From: Gigaspora margarita
Taxonomy: Eukaryota; Glomeromycota; Glomeromycetes; Diversisporales; Gigasporaceae
Direction: 5' to 3'
Length of the DNA stretch: 64,000 bases
NCBI GenBank assembly: GCA_009809945.1
Contig: WTPW01000202.1
Span: forward strand, 505,067 to 569,066
Below are positions 11,183 to 20,122 of the stretch, in pieces. Within the stretch, counting starts at the first letter, position 1; every line of letters begins with the position of its first letter. Below the pieces are notes generated by a model. The model worked only from the letters and a program-made list of their open reading frames with translations, did not search any database and was not told where the DNA came from. A program made the translations under genes and the position numbers.

Positions 11183-11479
11183 CTACAGTATGGTAATGTT
11201 TGTAAGTAGTATTACTTCCCACTTTGTTGTGTTAATATATTCTAAAGTTTTGGTTATTTTATCAGCTATTTCCCCTTTTATAGATAGTATTATAATGCTT
11301 TTTATTTCTTCTTCAAGTATTTCTTGGTTTATTGATATAGATACTAGGGCTTTTCTACAGTATTCTTTTAGTCCAGGTGTTTCCAATGTTGAGGGTTCTT
11401 TTACTATTTCTGCCTTGTAGCTTTCAAGTAATGTTACTATCTTTTTGATATAATATATTTTGGTTTTCCTATTTGTCAT
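11183..11479 (-). CDS. Unknown protein, 98 aa
   Basis: Starts MTNRKTKIYYIKKIVTLL, 4 nt after the TAA of the upstream gene, and ends in TAG abutting the next ATG. Predicted mainly helical, Lys/Glu/Ile-rich, with a hydrophobic C terminus (WEVILLTNITIL). Intact. Not recognised. Confidence 0.65.
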   Translation of the reverse strand: MTNRKTKIYYIKKIVTLLESYKAEIVKEPSTLETPGLKEYCRKALVSISINQEILEEEIKSIIILSIKGEIADKITKTLEYINTTKWEVILLTNITIL

Positions 11480-11483
11480 CCAG

Positions 11484-11867
11484 TTAAAATAGGTCAGTTG
11501 GTAGTTCTAATCTTTTATTGTTAATTTGGTCGTATGCGTAATATACAGTATATAATCCTGTTGCTGTTTTATATAGTATTCCCAGTGCTTCTGTGATAAT
11601 TGGTATATTTATTAAAATTAAACTATTAGTTCTAGGATTACTTCTTAGTTGTATAGTTTCTTGTACTAACTGGCTATGGTGTTGTAATAAGTAGTTTTGG
11701 GTTGCTTGGGTTAGTCCTGTATTCACAAATATGATAGGTATTGCTTGATCATTTTGTTGTATCTGCCTTGCTCCATTTAATGCTAATAATATCCTGTTTA
11801 AATATGCTGATTCATGTGGTGTTAGAATTTGGATGTTTCTTCTACTTAGTAGTGGTGCTCTAGACAT
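11484..11867 (-). CDS. Unknown protein, 127 aa
   Basis: Starts MSRAPLLSRRNIQILTPHE. Differs from its neighbours by having few charges and many Gln, Asn and Ile residues (LTQATQNYLLQHHSQLVQ), with a possible mixed alpha/beta fold (AIPIIFVNTG, SLILINIPIITEALGILY). Intact, ending in TAA. No family recognised. Confidence 0.65.
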   Translation of the reverse strand: MSRAPLLSRRNIQILTPHESAYLNRILLALNGARQIQQNDQAIPIIFVNTGLTQATQNYLLQHHSQLVQETIQLRSNPRTNSLILINIPIITEALGILYKTATGLYTVYYAYDQINNKRLELPTDLF

Positions 11868-11933
11868 TCACTTTTCTTTTTCTCTGCTATCTTTGATTTG
11901 TTGATATCTTGCACTAATTTGTTTATGAATTCT

Positions 11934-12434
11934 TTATCTTTTTGGGTTGTTATAGTTCATTCAATACTTTGATTTTAATTTGTAAGTTCCTTCAAGTAAT
12001 TGGTTTATAGTTGGTTTTATATATTCACTTGATCGGGTCATACACCCTTTTTCTAAAAACCAGTATTCTCTTAGGTTGCTTCCTTTAATATAAAATTCTA
12101 CAATTTCAAGTATTTGTTCGAGATATTTCTTTTGAATTTCCAAACTTGGTAGTTTTTCTTCTTCAATTCACTTTATTGCTTTTCCGATTGTTGTTGCTTT
12201 TTCAAAAAGAAATGAATATTCTTGGTCTTTATATGTGTTGGTTAAGGTAAGCCTTTCTTGTATTGACTGTATTTGGGTTTCTATTTGACTGAGTATTTCC
12301 TGTAGTTTGAGTTTTAATATTTCCGTTGATAATATTTGTTCAACAAAGTTTTGTTCGTTTGAGTCTTGAAGATCAATAAAGTCTTTTGTAATTCTTCTTA
12401 TAAAAGTTTTTTGTTCGAACATTTCTATATTCAT
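11934..12434 (-). CDS. Unknown helical protein interrupted by two in-frame TGA codons
   Basis: ATG at 12432-12434 (MNIEMFEQKTFIRRITKDF). The same frame runs through TGA at 12168-12170 (GKAIK-TGA-IEEEKLP) and TGA at 11961-11963 (KLKSKY-TGA-MNYNN), then ends at TAA 11934. There is no TAA or TAG before the end. Composition is constant on both sides of the first TGA (charged helical, Gln/Glu/Leu), so both sides belong to one gene. Beyond the second TGA a one-base-shifted frame, TITTQKDKEFINKLVQD, may be the true C terminus. Either both TGA codons are decayed Trp codons or UGA was read as an amino acid. Confidence 0.6.
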
Positions 12435-12444
12435 TCAGGGCTAT

Positions 12445-12786
12445 TTACTTTGGATAAATTAATTCTGATAGTAGTCCTTTATTGATTTTCTCGTGGTTAT
12501 AATTTGCAATTTGTTTGTATATTTCCCAGCTTTCTTTATTTATTCCTGAGTTAAGTAGTTCTTCTATTTTTTTTCGGTGTGGGTGTTCTGTTTTAAACTT
12601 GTCTTTCAAATATGTTTCAACCGCAAGTTCAGCAACGTCAGATGGTAAAAAGCCTTCATCGTATGTTGATACAAGTTTTCCTAGTAAGGATGTTAGGGTT
12701 GTAAGTTTTATTGCTAAGTTTCACTTCTTTTCTTTAAGAGTTATTCCTTGTTGTTCAGCTATCAGGCTTTCAAGGGTGTAGGTCAT
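12445..12786 (-). CDS. Unknown protein, 113 codons, one in-frame TGA
   Basis: The ATG at 12784-12786 directly follows the TAA of the upstream gene. Reads MTYTLESLIAEQQGITL, then KEKK-TGA-NLAIKL at 12721-12723, then LLGKLVSTYDEGFLPSDVAE and a charged helical end, stopping at TAA. Trp elsewhere in the protein (KESWEIYK) uses TGG. Not recognised. Confidence 0.55.
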
Positions 12787-12972
12787 TTAAATTCTTTTTA
12801 GTAGTCCTCGTTTCTTATAGAACTTTGTGTTTTTGCAAGTAATTCCTTTCCAGTCATACCCTTCACAAGTATTTGTTCTTTGAGAATATTTGTAGCGAAA
12901 ATGTTCTTGTCTATAGCTATCACAAAATTTAGTGTTTCTTGAGGAATTTCTTGATTTTTGTTTTGTTTTCAT
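12787..12972 (-). CDS. Small basic protein, 61 aa
   Basis: Starts MKTKQKSRNSSRNTKFCDSY. Very basic, with Cys at three positions (KFCDSY, NTCEGYDW, ITCKN), which could bind metal or nucleic acid. Ends TAA touching the next ATG. The 200 bases upstream of it are the only sizeable apparent spacer in this part of the array. Function unknown. Confidence 0.45.
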   Translation of the reverse strand: MKTKQKSRNSSRNTKFCDSYRQEHFRYKYSQRTNTCEGYDWKGITCKNTKFYKKRGLLKRI

Positions 12973-13179
12973 ATGTTATGCTTTGAGCATATAGGTTCAT
13001 AGTTCAATTGTTAGTCCTTTTGTAGTTTTTTCGTTCACATTGTTTTGATAGTTCAATAGTTCAAAGGTTCTTTATTATTCTGGTACATTCGGTTCATTGG
13101 TTAAACAATATTGGTAATAAAATATAAATATTTATGATAGGTGATATTACTAAATATAGTTATATGGGTTTTTGGGCTA

Positions 13180-14102
13180 ATTAATATTTGTTTTGATTAT
13201 TCAATATCTATTGTTATATTTGGTCTTATGGTTTCTGAATTGTTTTGAGCATTTCAGTTCCTCATCATCACTTGATGATTGATCAAGTTTCACATGGTCT
13301 TGAGTATCTCCCAAATTCCTTTTTAATTTTTGGTTTTCATTTTGAAGTTCAAGGGTCACTTGTTCTAAGATAGCAATTCTTCTTTACTGGTCCTTAATTT
13401 TTTGGGTTGCTACGAACTGTTTTTCCGCTAAGATCATAAACATAGCATGAAGCTCATCAATTTGGTTTTGGTTAGAGGTCCTAGGTGATGGCGATCTTGA
13501 TCTTGGGATCTCTTCTATTTCTTCAAAATCTATTTGTTTATTGTTTGGTTCAACTGTTTCTGGAATTTGTTTATTAGTTCCATTTCGGTTGGTAGGTCAT
13601 TTTCTTGGTCTGACCCATTTAATTCTTTTGGTTCGATGATTAAATCAATTGTTTTCTCACTTATTTCTTTTTGGCATTTCTCACAGTATCCTTCATCGTT
13701 GAGTTCTTCATTTTTAAATAGCATTGTGCATTCTTTGCAGAGAGAAATTCTGAAATTTCATTGATTAAAATCTTCTTGGGCTTTTTCAATTTCTCTTCTT
13801 TTTTCAGCATTTGTCATTTTTGTAGTTCTTAATTCTGGTTCAAGAAAATTTTGTATTGCTTGTGCAGTTCCATTGAATTCTTCTTCATTTTCTAATTCAA
13901 CATATCCTCCAGTCCTAATATGGTAATTGGTTCAGATGAGTAAATAATCCTTATGCATTTCTGGAACATTAGATGTATCATCTGGATACTCATCATTGTG
14001 TATTTGGAAGAATTTGTCTTCATAATACCATCTGCTTGTATTTTCTCTGAATTCTAGCATATAGCTAAGAAGTCTTTTAATTTGTGATTCATTAATATGA
14101 TA
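13180..14102 (-). pseudogene. Zinc-ribbon and coiled-coil protein, broken
   Basis: From the MITE at 14103 downwards one frame reads INESQIKRLLSYMLEF, TSRWYYEDKFFQIHND, then LLI-TGA-TNYHIRTGGYVELE (TGA 13932-13934), EIEKAQEDFNQ-TGA-NFRIS (13758-13760) and a Cys-pair ribbon LCKECTML...GYCEKCQKE. It reaches TAG at 13530, but a one-base-shifted frame continues with an Arg/Ser linker (IPRSRSPSPRTSNQNQ) and a long coiled coil (RRIAILEQVTLELQNENQ), interrupted by a TAA near 13385. Up to four Cys suggest a zinc ribbon. It may be the C-terminal continuation of the zinc-knuckle protein upstream, split by the MITE and a frameshift. Confidence 0.5.
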
Positions 14103-14252
14103 AGGGGAGTGACAAAAATCAGGTGATTTTCTAGGGAAAGGGGGTAAAAAAAGTTGAAATTATATATAGGAACCTGACCAAATCAATATTAAGGAGAAGG
14201 GAAGGGGTAGGTCTTTGATAAAAAATAATCAGGTGATTAATGATACGGCCCT
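14103..14252. mobile_element. 150-bp MITE, family related to 28.93 kb copy
   Basis: The left end AGGGGAGTGACAAAAATCAG and the reverse-strand right end AGGGCCGTATCATTAATC are inverted repeats, with a partly palindromic AATCAGGTGATT motif near both ends. The right half contains AGGGGTAGGTCTTTGATAA, closely matching AGGGGGTAGCTCTATAATAA in the MITE at 28.93 kb. Inserted into the coding sequence between the zinc-knuckle gene and its downstream part. No clean target duplication found. Confidence 0.55.
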
Positions 14253-14312
14253 AAGATATGTTAGTATCTTTTCTGGTAAAATGCCTAATTTTCTTATCGA
14301 TTTCTTCATTAG

Positions 14313-15291
14313 TTAATTCCTGAGGTTCTGGTAGTTTAGGTCATGAATGATTTGTGCGAATTTGTGTTTTTTATTACAAAAATGTACGCCTTCATGGGTT
14401 TCCATTCTTTTAGTAACATTTGGTTTTTCACATAAACGGCAAAGAGCTTTTTTGCCTTGTTCGAGTCCTGAAGTAAAATATCTTTTGCTTCTAGGATCCT
14501 TGAAGTCTAACGCTTCCATGAATTCGCAGTAACATCCTTTATAGTAAAGGGTTTCTTCAATGTAAATTACATTGTATGAATATGGATCTGTAAATAGTTC
14601 TCTTATGAAGTAAAGGTCTTCTTTAGCAGTAGGTCTGTTGCATTCTTTTCTACAACAATGGTGCTTATCTTGTTGGTTGTTATAAGCAGCCCAATTGATA
14701 TGCTCTTTTCTTCTTTGAATAATTCTTTCAGGATTACATTTACAGAATATGTTCGCATTTTCTTTTAGAAGTCTAATAACTTTACATTGATNGTTTTCGT
14801 GTTCTCCAGTTTTACAATAAGTACAAAATTTGGATGTTGATATTGACGCGCTAGTGTTTGTGCCACTAGAATTTTGAAGATCCTTTCTTGCTTCATCACA
14901 GTCACGTGCTTGATGTCCTAATTCTTTACAGTTGTAACATTTGTTCATAGGGCAATAGTGATTAGTATGTCTAGGTTCTTTGCAAATATTACAAGTATAT
15001 TTTCCTTGATTCTTCTGTTTGTCTTTTATTTCATAAAAGGATTCCTTTTCTTTTCCTTTGGAAGTGCTGGTTCCTTTAAGGTATGGGTTGTTTGGTAGGT
15101 TAGTTCCAAACAAGTCATTCTTAATTTCTTCAGCTAGTTTTCTGAGAGTGTTATTCTTCCAGTCTTGGATATTTTGGATTTCTTCATTGGCCAGAGGGGT
15201 TAGATTATACTTGCATTGGTAGTCCTTAGGGTCCTGAACGTAAAGGTTACATTTCTTGCAGTAGAAGTTTCCAAATCCTTTAGGGTTCATT
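14313..15291 (-). CDS. Protein with three CCHC zinc knuckles and Cys-rich C terminus
   Basis: The ATG at 15289-15291 gives MNPKGFGNFYCKKCNLYVQD; the frame is open further upstream without another ATG. Three knuckles of C-x2-C-x4-H-x4-C follow: CNICKEPRHTNHYC, CYNCKELGHQARDC and CTYCKTGEHENxQC (one ambiguous base at 14792 falls in the third). A Cys/His-rich second half holds HHCCRKEC and CRLCEKPNV...THEGVHFC, possibly another zinc module. CCHC knuckles bind single-stranded nucleic acid in Gag and caulimovirid capsid proteins; here they sit downstream of pol on a protein separate from the capsid-like one. Ends TAA. Role in genome packaging is inferred. Confidence 0.7.
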
Positions 15292-15444
15292 TTGATTTCA
15301 GGGTTCAATTTTATTAAGTTCTTTATTTTTGGGGTTTCTTTAGTTTTTCCTGTAAGTTCAATTTATCCTTTAGGTTGGTTCACTGGGGTGTGCTTTTATA
15401 TTTTCTAGTTTGTTTAGTTTGTTTGTTTTGATTATTAATCAAAG

Positions 15445-16379
15445 TTACTTAGTTTCATAATTTTCAATGAGTTCAATGATATCTTCATATTTATTTTGTA
15501 AACATTCAATATACGCGTTCCATAGGCGTTGTTTATTTTGTCTATGCCATATTTGTTCTATAAGGTGTTTCAGAAAATCCTTTTTATTCTGATTTCTTTT
15601 TGGTATTGAGTCTTTTAACATGCGCCATGTTGCTTCAATATTATTGGTGTGATATATTTTTAATTCGTTTGTTGTTTCATCAAAGTCAATTATTCTCATT
15701 CCTTGGCTGTGGTTTTTTGGTGATGCTAAATTCCTAGTCGTGTGAAGATTTGGTCATAACTTTTGAACATATCTGAATAGATTATTGAGTTTGGGTGTAC
15801 ATATTTCTGGATAAGGTTCAATAAGGTATCAGCAGTTCAGTCCTTACAAATTGTTGCAAATATTTGTTCTTCAGGAGTTCTTTCTATTTCTCCAAATATC
15901 TATAGTTGTTCAAATTTGTTTTGGCAATTCTTGTAAAACAATGACTCATTTATCTCTACAATAATATCAGGTCCTTCTATCTTAGTTTCACACATTTGAA
16001 TTTCTTGGATCACAATGGTTCTAAAAGTTTGTGTCCATCTTGTGATGTTGGCAGGTGTAATGTTCATATAAATATTGAGTTGTTTACGCGTTGCCTTACT
16101 TAACCAAAAATAGCTTAATTCTATTATCTGGTTACAATCTAATTTGGCATTTGAGAATATTGTTCTATTAAAGATTGATATCCTTTTTCAGCAATCTCTT
16201 TTCCCACAGTTGAATAATAATGTTTTGGTCTCGAGGTTCATGTTTGGATTATTATAATATAAACAAGTCATAGTCCTAGGTAGTACTAATAAGTCCTGTA
16301 AGTATTCTAAGCATCTAGATTTATTTTCAATTATTTCTTTAATTTGATGTAAGGGCGGTATTTGTAGTATTAATTCCAT
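15445..16379 (-). pseudogene. Merlin/IS1595 (ISXO2)-type DDE transposase, decayed
   Basis: The ATG at 16377-16379 lies 2 nt after the RT stop. The N-terminal region ends with Cys-containing FNCGKRDC. Catalytic signatures: IVEINESLF (family E-[IV]-D-E-[ST]; Asp is Asn here), IFGEIERTPEEQIFA, SIIYSDMFKSYDQIF (second Asp), a displaced VNH-like motif (NHSQG), and HTNNIEATWRMLKDSIPKR with IWHRQNKQRLWNAYIE (third acidic block), all characteristic of the ISXO2-like family. Damage: TGA at 16188 and 15837, a TAG before IFGEIER, another TAG before the NHS motif, and a one-base slip in an A run near 15715. Ends TAA at 15445. Its position right after RNase H is that of a retroelement integrase; either a Merlin transposon jumped here or the element captured this enzyme. 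Confidence 0.7.
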
Positions 16380-16381
16380 TT

Positions 16382-17969
16382 TTAAGTATCAAATGTTACT
16401 TGTTTTCTTTCAAAGGTATTATTAATTTTGGGTCCAGGCGGCAGTTCTTTTATAGGTTCTTTTTCCTTAATAATTTCTTCTTTTGGTTTAATTAATTCTT
16501 TATTACTTTCAATTGGTCCCATATGCCTGCTTAGCCAATCTGATATGTTATTTGTTGATCCTTTAATATATTGTATCTCCTTGATGTTGTAGTTTCCATC
16601 TATTTCTAATTTCTATGATTTCATCGTTTGATTTCTTGGCATCTTCCCTGCTTTAGCTACTCCTGTATTATCTGTTCGTATTATGATTGGTTTATTTCCT
16701 ATATAGTGTCTCCAATTTTTCAAGTAAAAATATTTTGCATACAGTTCTTTCTGTATCGATCTCTATAATCTTTGGCTTTGTGTAAGAGAATATGATCCAA
16801 ATTCTATTACTTCTTCTTCTGATTTAGTAAGTTCTTTATCTTCTTTAGTTCCTTTTTTCGTGCTTCTTTTGTTTTATAATGTGCTAGTTCTGGGTTGATT
16901 TGTTTAAGTACTGCACCAATTCCATTGTCTGAGGCGTCTGTTTCTAAAATCAGTTGATATCCCTTCTTTGGGTAAGTTAAAGCTATTGCATTATATACTT
17001 TATCTTTGAGTTCTTCGAATGCTTTTTGGCATTCTGAGGTCCATTCGAATTTCTTATTTTTCTTTAATAGATCATATATTGGTGCAGCTATTATAGCAAA
17101 GTTTTTTATGAATCTTCTAAAGTAATTCATAAATCCTATAAATTTCCTAACTCCTGGTACATCTGTTGGTGGTTTAAGTTTTTTAACTTCTTTAATTTTT
17201 ACTTAATTTGGTGATATTTGTACATATTTAACTTTGTGGTTCAAGATCATTATTTCTTCTTTAATAAATTCACATTTTTCTGCTTTGAGTGTTATTGCCC
17301 CCTTTTTATGCGTTCGAATACCATTTGAATATGTTTGATGTGGTCTCTCACAGAGTTGGATGCAATTGTTAGATCAGCCATATATACATATACAAATGGA
17401 TAGTCTCTAAACAATTCATACATATAATGCATCATATATGCGGGTACTGTTTTAATACCCATAGGGCATTTATTAAACTCGTATTTTCCTTTACCAGGAA
17501 AAAATACAACAGTTAAATATTTATCTTGTTTCCTAAGAGGGAACTAATAAAACGCACTCTTAAAATCACAAGTGAAAAAAATTTTATGGCTTGCTAATTT
17601 TTGTAACAAGACATTAATGTTTGGGATTTCATAAGGGTCGTCTTTAAGGTATTTATTTAAGTTTGAATAATCTACTGTGGCTCTATAACTGCTGTCAGGT
17701 TTTGGTACTATCACCAATGGTGACATCCAAGTAGATTTGGATGGGTCAATATGTCCACTTTCTCTGAGTTCTGTATATAATTTGTCTGCTTGTTCTATTT
17801 GGTCCTCTGAGTATTGTCTTATTTTGTTTGCTTTTATTTTAAAAAGTATATCTTTTTCAGGTACTGTAAGATCTAATGTTATTTCTTCGAACATTTCCTT
17901 GTTGAAGGATGTTCCTTTTTCAATTTTTCTTCTAAATATTTGAATAAATTCTTCAAATATTGGTTTCAT
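16382..17969 (-). pseudogene. Reverse transcriptase-RNase H (Ty3/Caulimoviridae type), inactivated
   Basis: Starts MKPIFEEFIQIF. RT motifs in order: SGHIDPSKSTWMSPLVIVPK, YRATVDYSNLN, FFTCDFKSAFY (motif A with its Asp), KCPMGIKTVPAYM (motif B) and VYMADLTIAS (motif C, where one Asp of the usual pair is Ala). The thumb/connection follows (MNYFRRFIKNFAIIAAPIYD). RNase H holds LETDASDNGIGAVL, a KEL glutamate, IIIRTDNTGVAK and NISDWLSRH, giving the D-E-D-D set; the RTDN form is typical of caulimovirids. Inactivating changes: TAG after SAFY at 17544, a one-base slip after motif C near 17310, a TAA and further TAGs, and a frame break after the first RNase H block. No integrase or chromodomain follows. 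Ends TAA 2 nt before the transposase ATG. Confidence 0.8.
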
Positions 17970-18017
17970 TGTACTCCTATAATTCTCGTGAGTATTATTT
18001 ACTAAGATTTTTAGTCT

Positions 18018-19510
18018 TTATTTTTCTGGTATTTCTTTTTTATCAATTTCTATTTTATATTTATGATAATAGAATATTTCTTTAATAGTTTTTATGTTGC
18101 CAATATATTGTTTTTCTGCTATTTTCTTTGTGTTATTTGTATAATTGATTGCCCATATCTGGCGATCGTTAATTATTCCGGGTTGTATGCATATTCCTTC
18201 TTTGGCAATATGCATTAGAGTTGTTACCAGGTAATCTCCTTTTTTGTCAATTTTTATTGGTGTCCATGTGTAAGGTTTTAGTATACATTCTTTATTTGTT
18301 TTTAATTGCGTTCCTGTTCCTAATGTAGGTATTATGTATCTTCTAATTTTATTTGATATGTGTCCAAGTTCTTCGTGTATACTTATTTTAGTTTTTCTTG
18401 CTTTTAGCAGTTTTTCTTTTATTTTTTTGATTTCTATATTGTATAGTTCGTATCCAAAAGAGGTTTGATCATCTTTTGGTTCTGCTGGTGTACTTGGTCT
18501 ATTTTGTATTGGTCTCATGAATGGCGATTCTGAGTCTTCGTCTATTCCAATTTCTAATCCTTCTTGATTATATTCAGGGTTCTGTTCATTTTGTTCATTC
18601 TGCTTACTCTGTTCTTCTTTTTGTTTTTGTACTCGTTCATATTCTTCTTGAAGTTCTTTTTTAGAATCTTCTAATGCCTGTTTATAGTTAGTTCTATTTT
18701 GTTTTCTATATGTTCTTCTTTCACTTGATATTTTCCTTCTTCTAGTGAATTCCGGGTTATTCTGTTCACTATCTATATTTTCTATTGCTTCGTCTTTTAT
18801 TATATTCATTCTTAGATCAGTGTTATTTTTCTTTTTTCCTCCGGATATATAGTTTATTGCACTACTTAGTGTTGTACGTTTTGGCTGTCCACAGCCTTTT
18901 TTGGCTTGTCCACATTCAAAATTGTCCAAACGTCCAAGATTGTCCAAAGCTTGTCCAGGCTTTAATAATTAATAAATCTATCTAAAAAATATATATCTAT
19001 ATATTTTTTTATGTGCTGAACACATTCTAGTTAAAATTAAAATAGGTTATCTTAATAAAATTTTAAGTAATTTTACTTTATTTAATTGTTCAAAATTGTC
19101 CAAGATTGTCCAAGACATTGTCCAAGGCTGTCCCGTAACAACACTGGCACTACTTATTCCTTTAGTTATAAAGTTACTACTTTGAGATATTTCTTGTTGT
19201 TTATATAAGTTTTCATTATCTTCTATTTCTATCTCTCCTTGTGATGTAAGTTTTCGTCTGTTCCTACTTCGTAGGTTTCCTGATAGTCTATTGGTAATGT
19301 TGTTGGTTTATTATCATTTAAATGCATACTTGGTATGCTACTTGTACTTGTCATGCTATCAATACTAGGCTTTTTTATTATTTTTGATGTCACTTCATCT
19401 TGTATTATTAAGGGTTTTAATCCTTCATTTTTTTTATAATTTGATCCATAGTTTGTTGCAGCTACTCGTTTTCCATCTTTCTTGATAAGGTTTTTTGTAA
19501 ATTTATTATG
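18018..19510 (-). pseudogene. Pre-RT polyprotein region with dUTPase/tether-like domain
   Basis: The N-terminal part (KDGKRVAATNYGSNYKK, then a Ser/Thr linker) reaches a frameshift near 19225, then runs EIEDNENLYKQQEISQSS into the MITE at 18867 and on as INYISGGKKKNNTDLRMN. A long Gln/Glu coiled coil follows (ALEDSKKELQEEYERVQKQK), then a globular end: FGYELYNIEI, TKISIHEELGHISNK, then ILKPYTWTPIKI, GICIQPGIINDRQIWAIN and an IGNI end. The latter pattern resembles the beta-rich segment between protease and RT of Ty3-type elements and the core of trimeric dUTPases (GYDL-like and GVID-like motifs). No DTG/DSG protease motif is visible. dUTPase activity is a weak inference. Confidence 0.5.
18867..19146. 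mobile_element. 280-bp hAT-type MITE, copy 1, with 8-bp target duplication
   Basis: Ends TAGTGTTGTACG and (reverse strand) CAGTGTTGTTACGGGACAGCC; flanked by perfect 8-bp direct repeats GCACTACT (18859-18866 and 19147-19154). CAGTG-type ends and 8-bp duplications are hallmarks of hAT elements. The interior carries many copies of TTGTCCAA near both ends, probable transposase-binding repeats. A second 280-bp copy lies at 61655-61934. Removing the element plus one duplication (288 bp) restores a continuous reading frame across the site (GISSAINYIS). Confidence 0.85.
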
Positions 19511-19516
19511 TTTTCT

Positions 19517-20115
19517 CTAAATTTCTTTATCTTTTAGGTCACTTTCATTGTCTGAATTTTGGTCAATGGTTTTCTTTAGTTCTTGTTCTTTTTGTGCTTT
19601 TTCTCGTTCTATTTCTTTTAATTGTTCGCTTTCTACTTTTAATTGTTTAAATAAATCATCTGTGCTATTTATCTTGACTATTTTCATTTTATTAGGGCTT
19701 TTTAATCTTTCTCGCATGAATTCATTATACTTAATATCTGCTTGGTTTCTTCATTCCTTATCTGGGTCATTTACAGATGTTCTTAATAGCTCCTGTTGTA
19801 TGGCTTGTTTTTCGTAGTCTTCAAGCTGCCTATATTTGTTTAATGTTAAGCTTAATAGTTTATTTGCATCATTTTGGTATTCTATTTCTTTTCTTCATAT
19901 CTCTTTTTTAACAGAGTCTTGTGTTATTTCATTTTGTCTATCTACCCATTGTATTGCATTTCACAATTTTTCTCTTTCGGTACCAGAATGTTTTCTTACT
20001 TCTTCTAGTAACATGGGTATTTCTTGTATCATTTTCTAATTTTTATGGATATCCTTGTTGTCCATTCTTGCTATTTTTAGGTGGTTTGTTTCTATGTTTG
20101 CAATATCTTCCATTA
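19517..20115 (-). pseudogene. Coiled-coil protein with three in-frame TGA codons and one TAG
   Basis: ATG at 20113-20115 (MEDIANIETNHLKIARMDNK), 9 nt after the AP endonuclease stop; TAG at 20036-20038; a second ATG (MIQEIPMLLEEVRKH) follows at once. The frame then passes TGA at 19961 (EREKL-TGA-NAIQW), 19895 (VKKEI-TGA-RKEIEY) and 19751 (DPDKE-TGA-RNQAD) and ends at TAG 19517. Between these the sequence is uniformly Glu/Lys/Gln-rich helix (EQLKEIEREKAQKEQELKK). Trp in QWVDRQ uses TGG. Position between AP endonuclease and the pre-RT region is compatible with a structural or scaffold role, but the function is unknown. Confidence 0.55.
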
Positions 20116-20122
20116 GTTTTTC

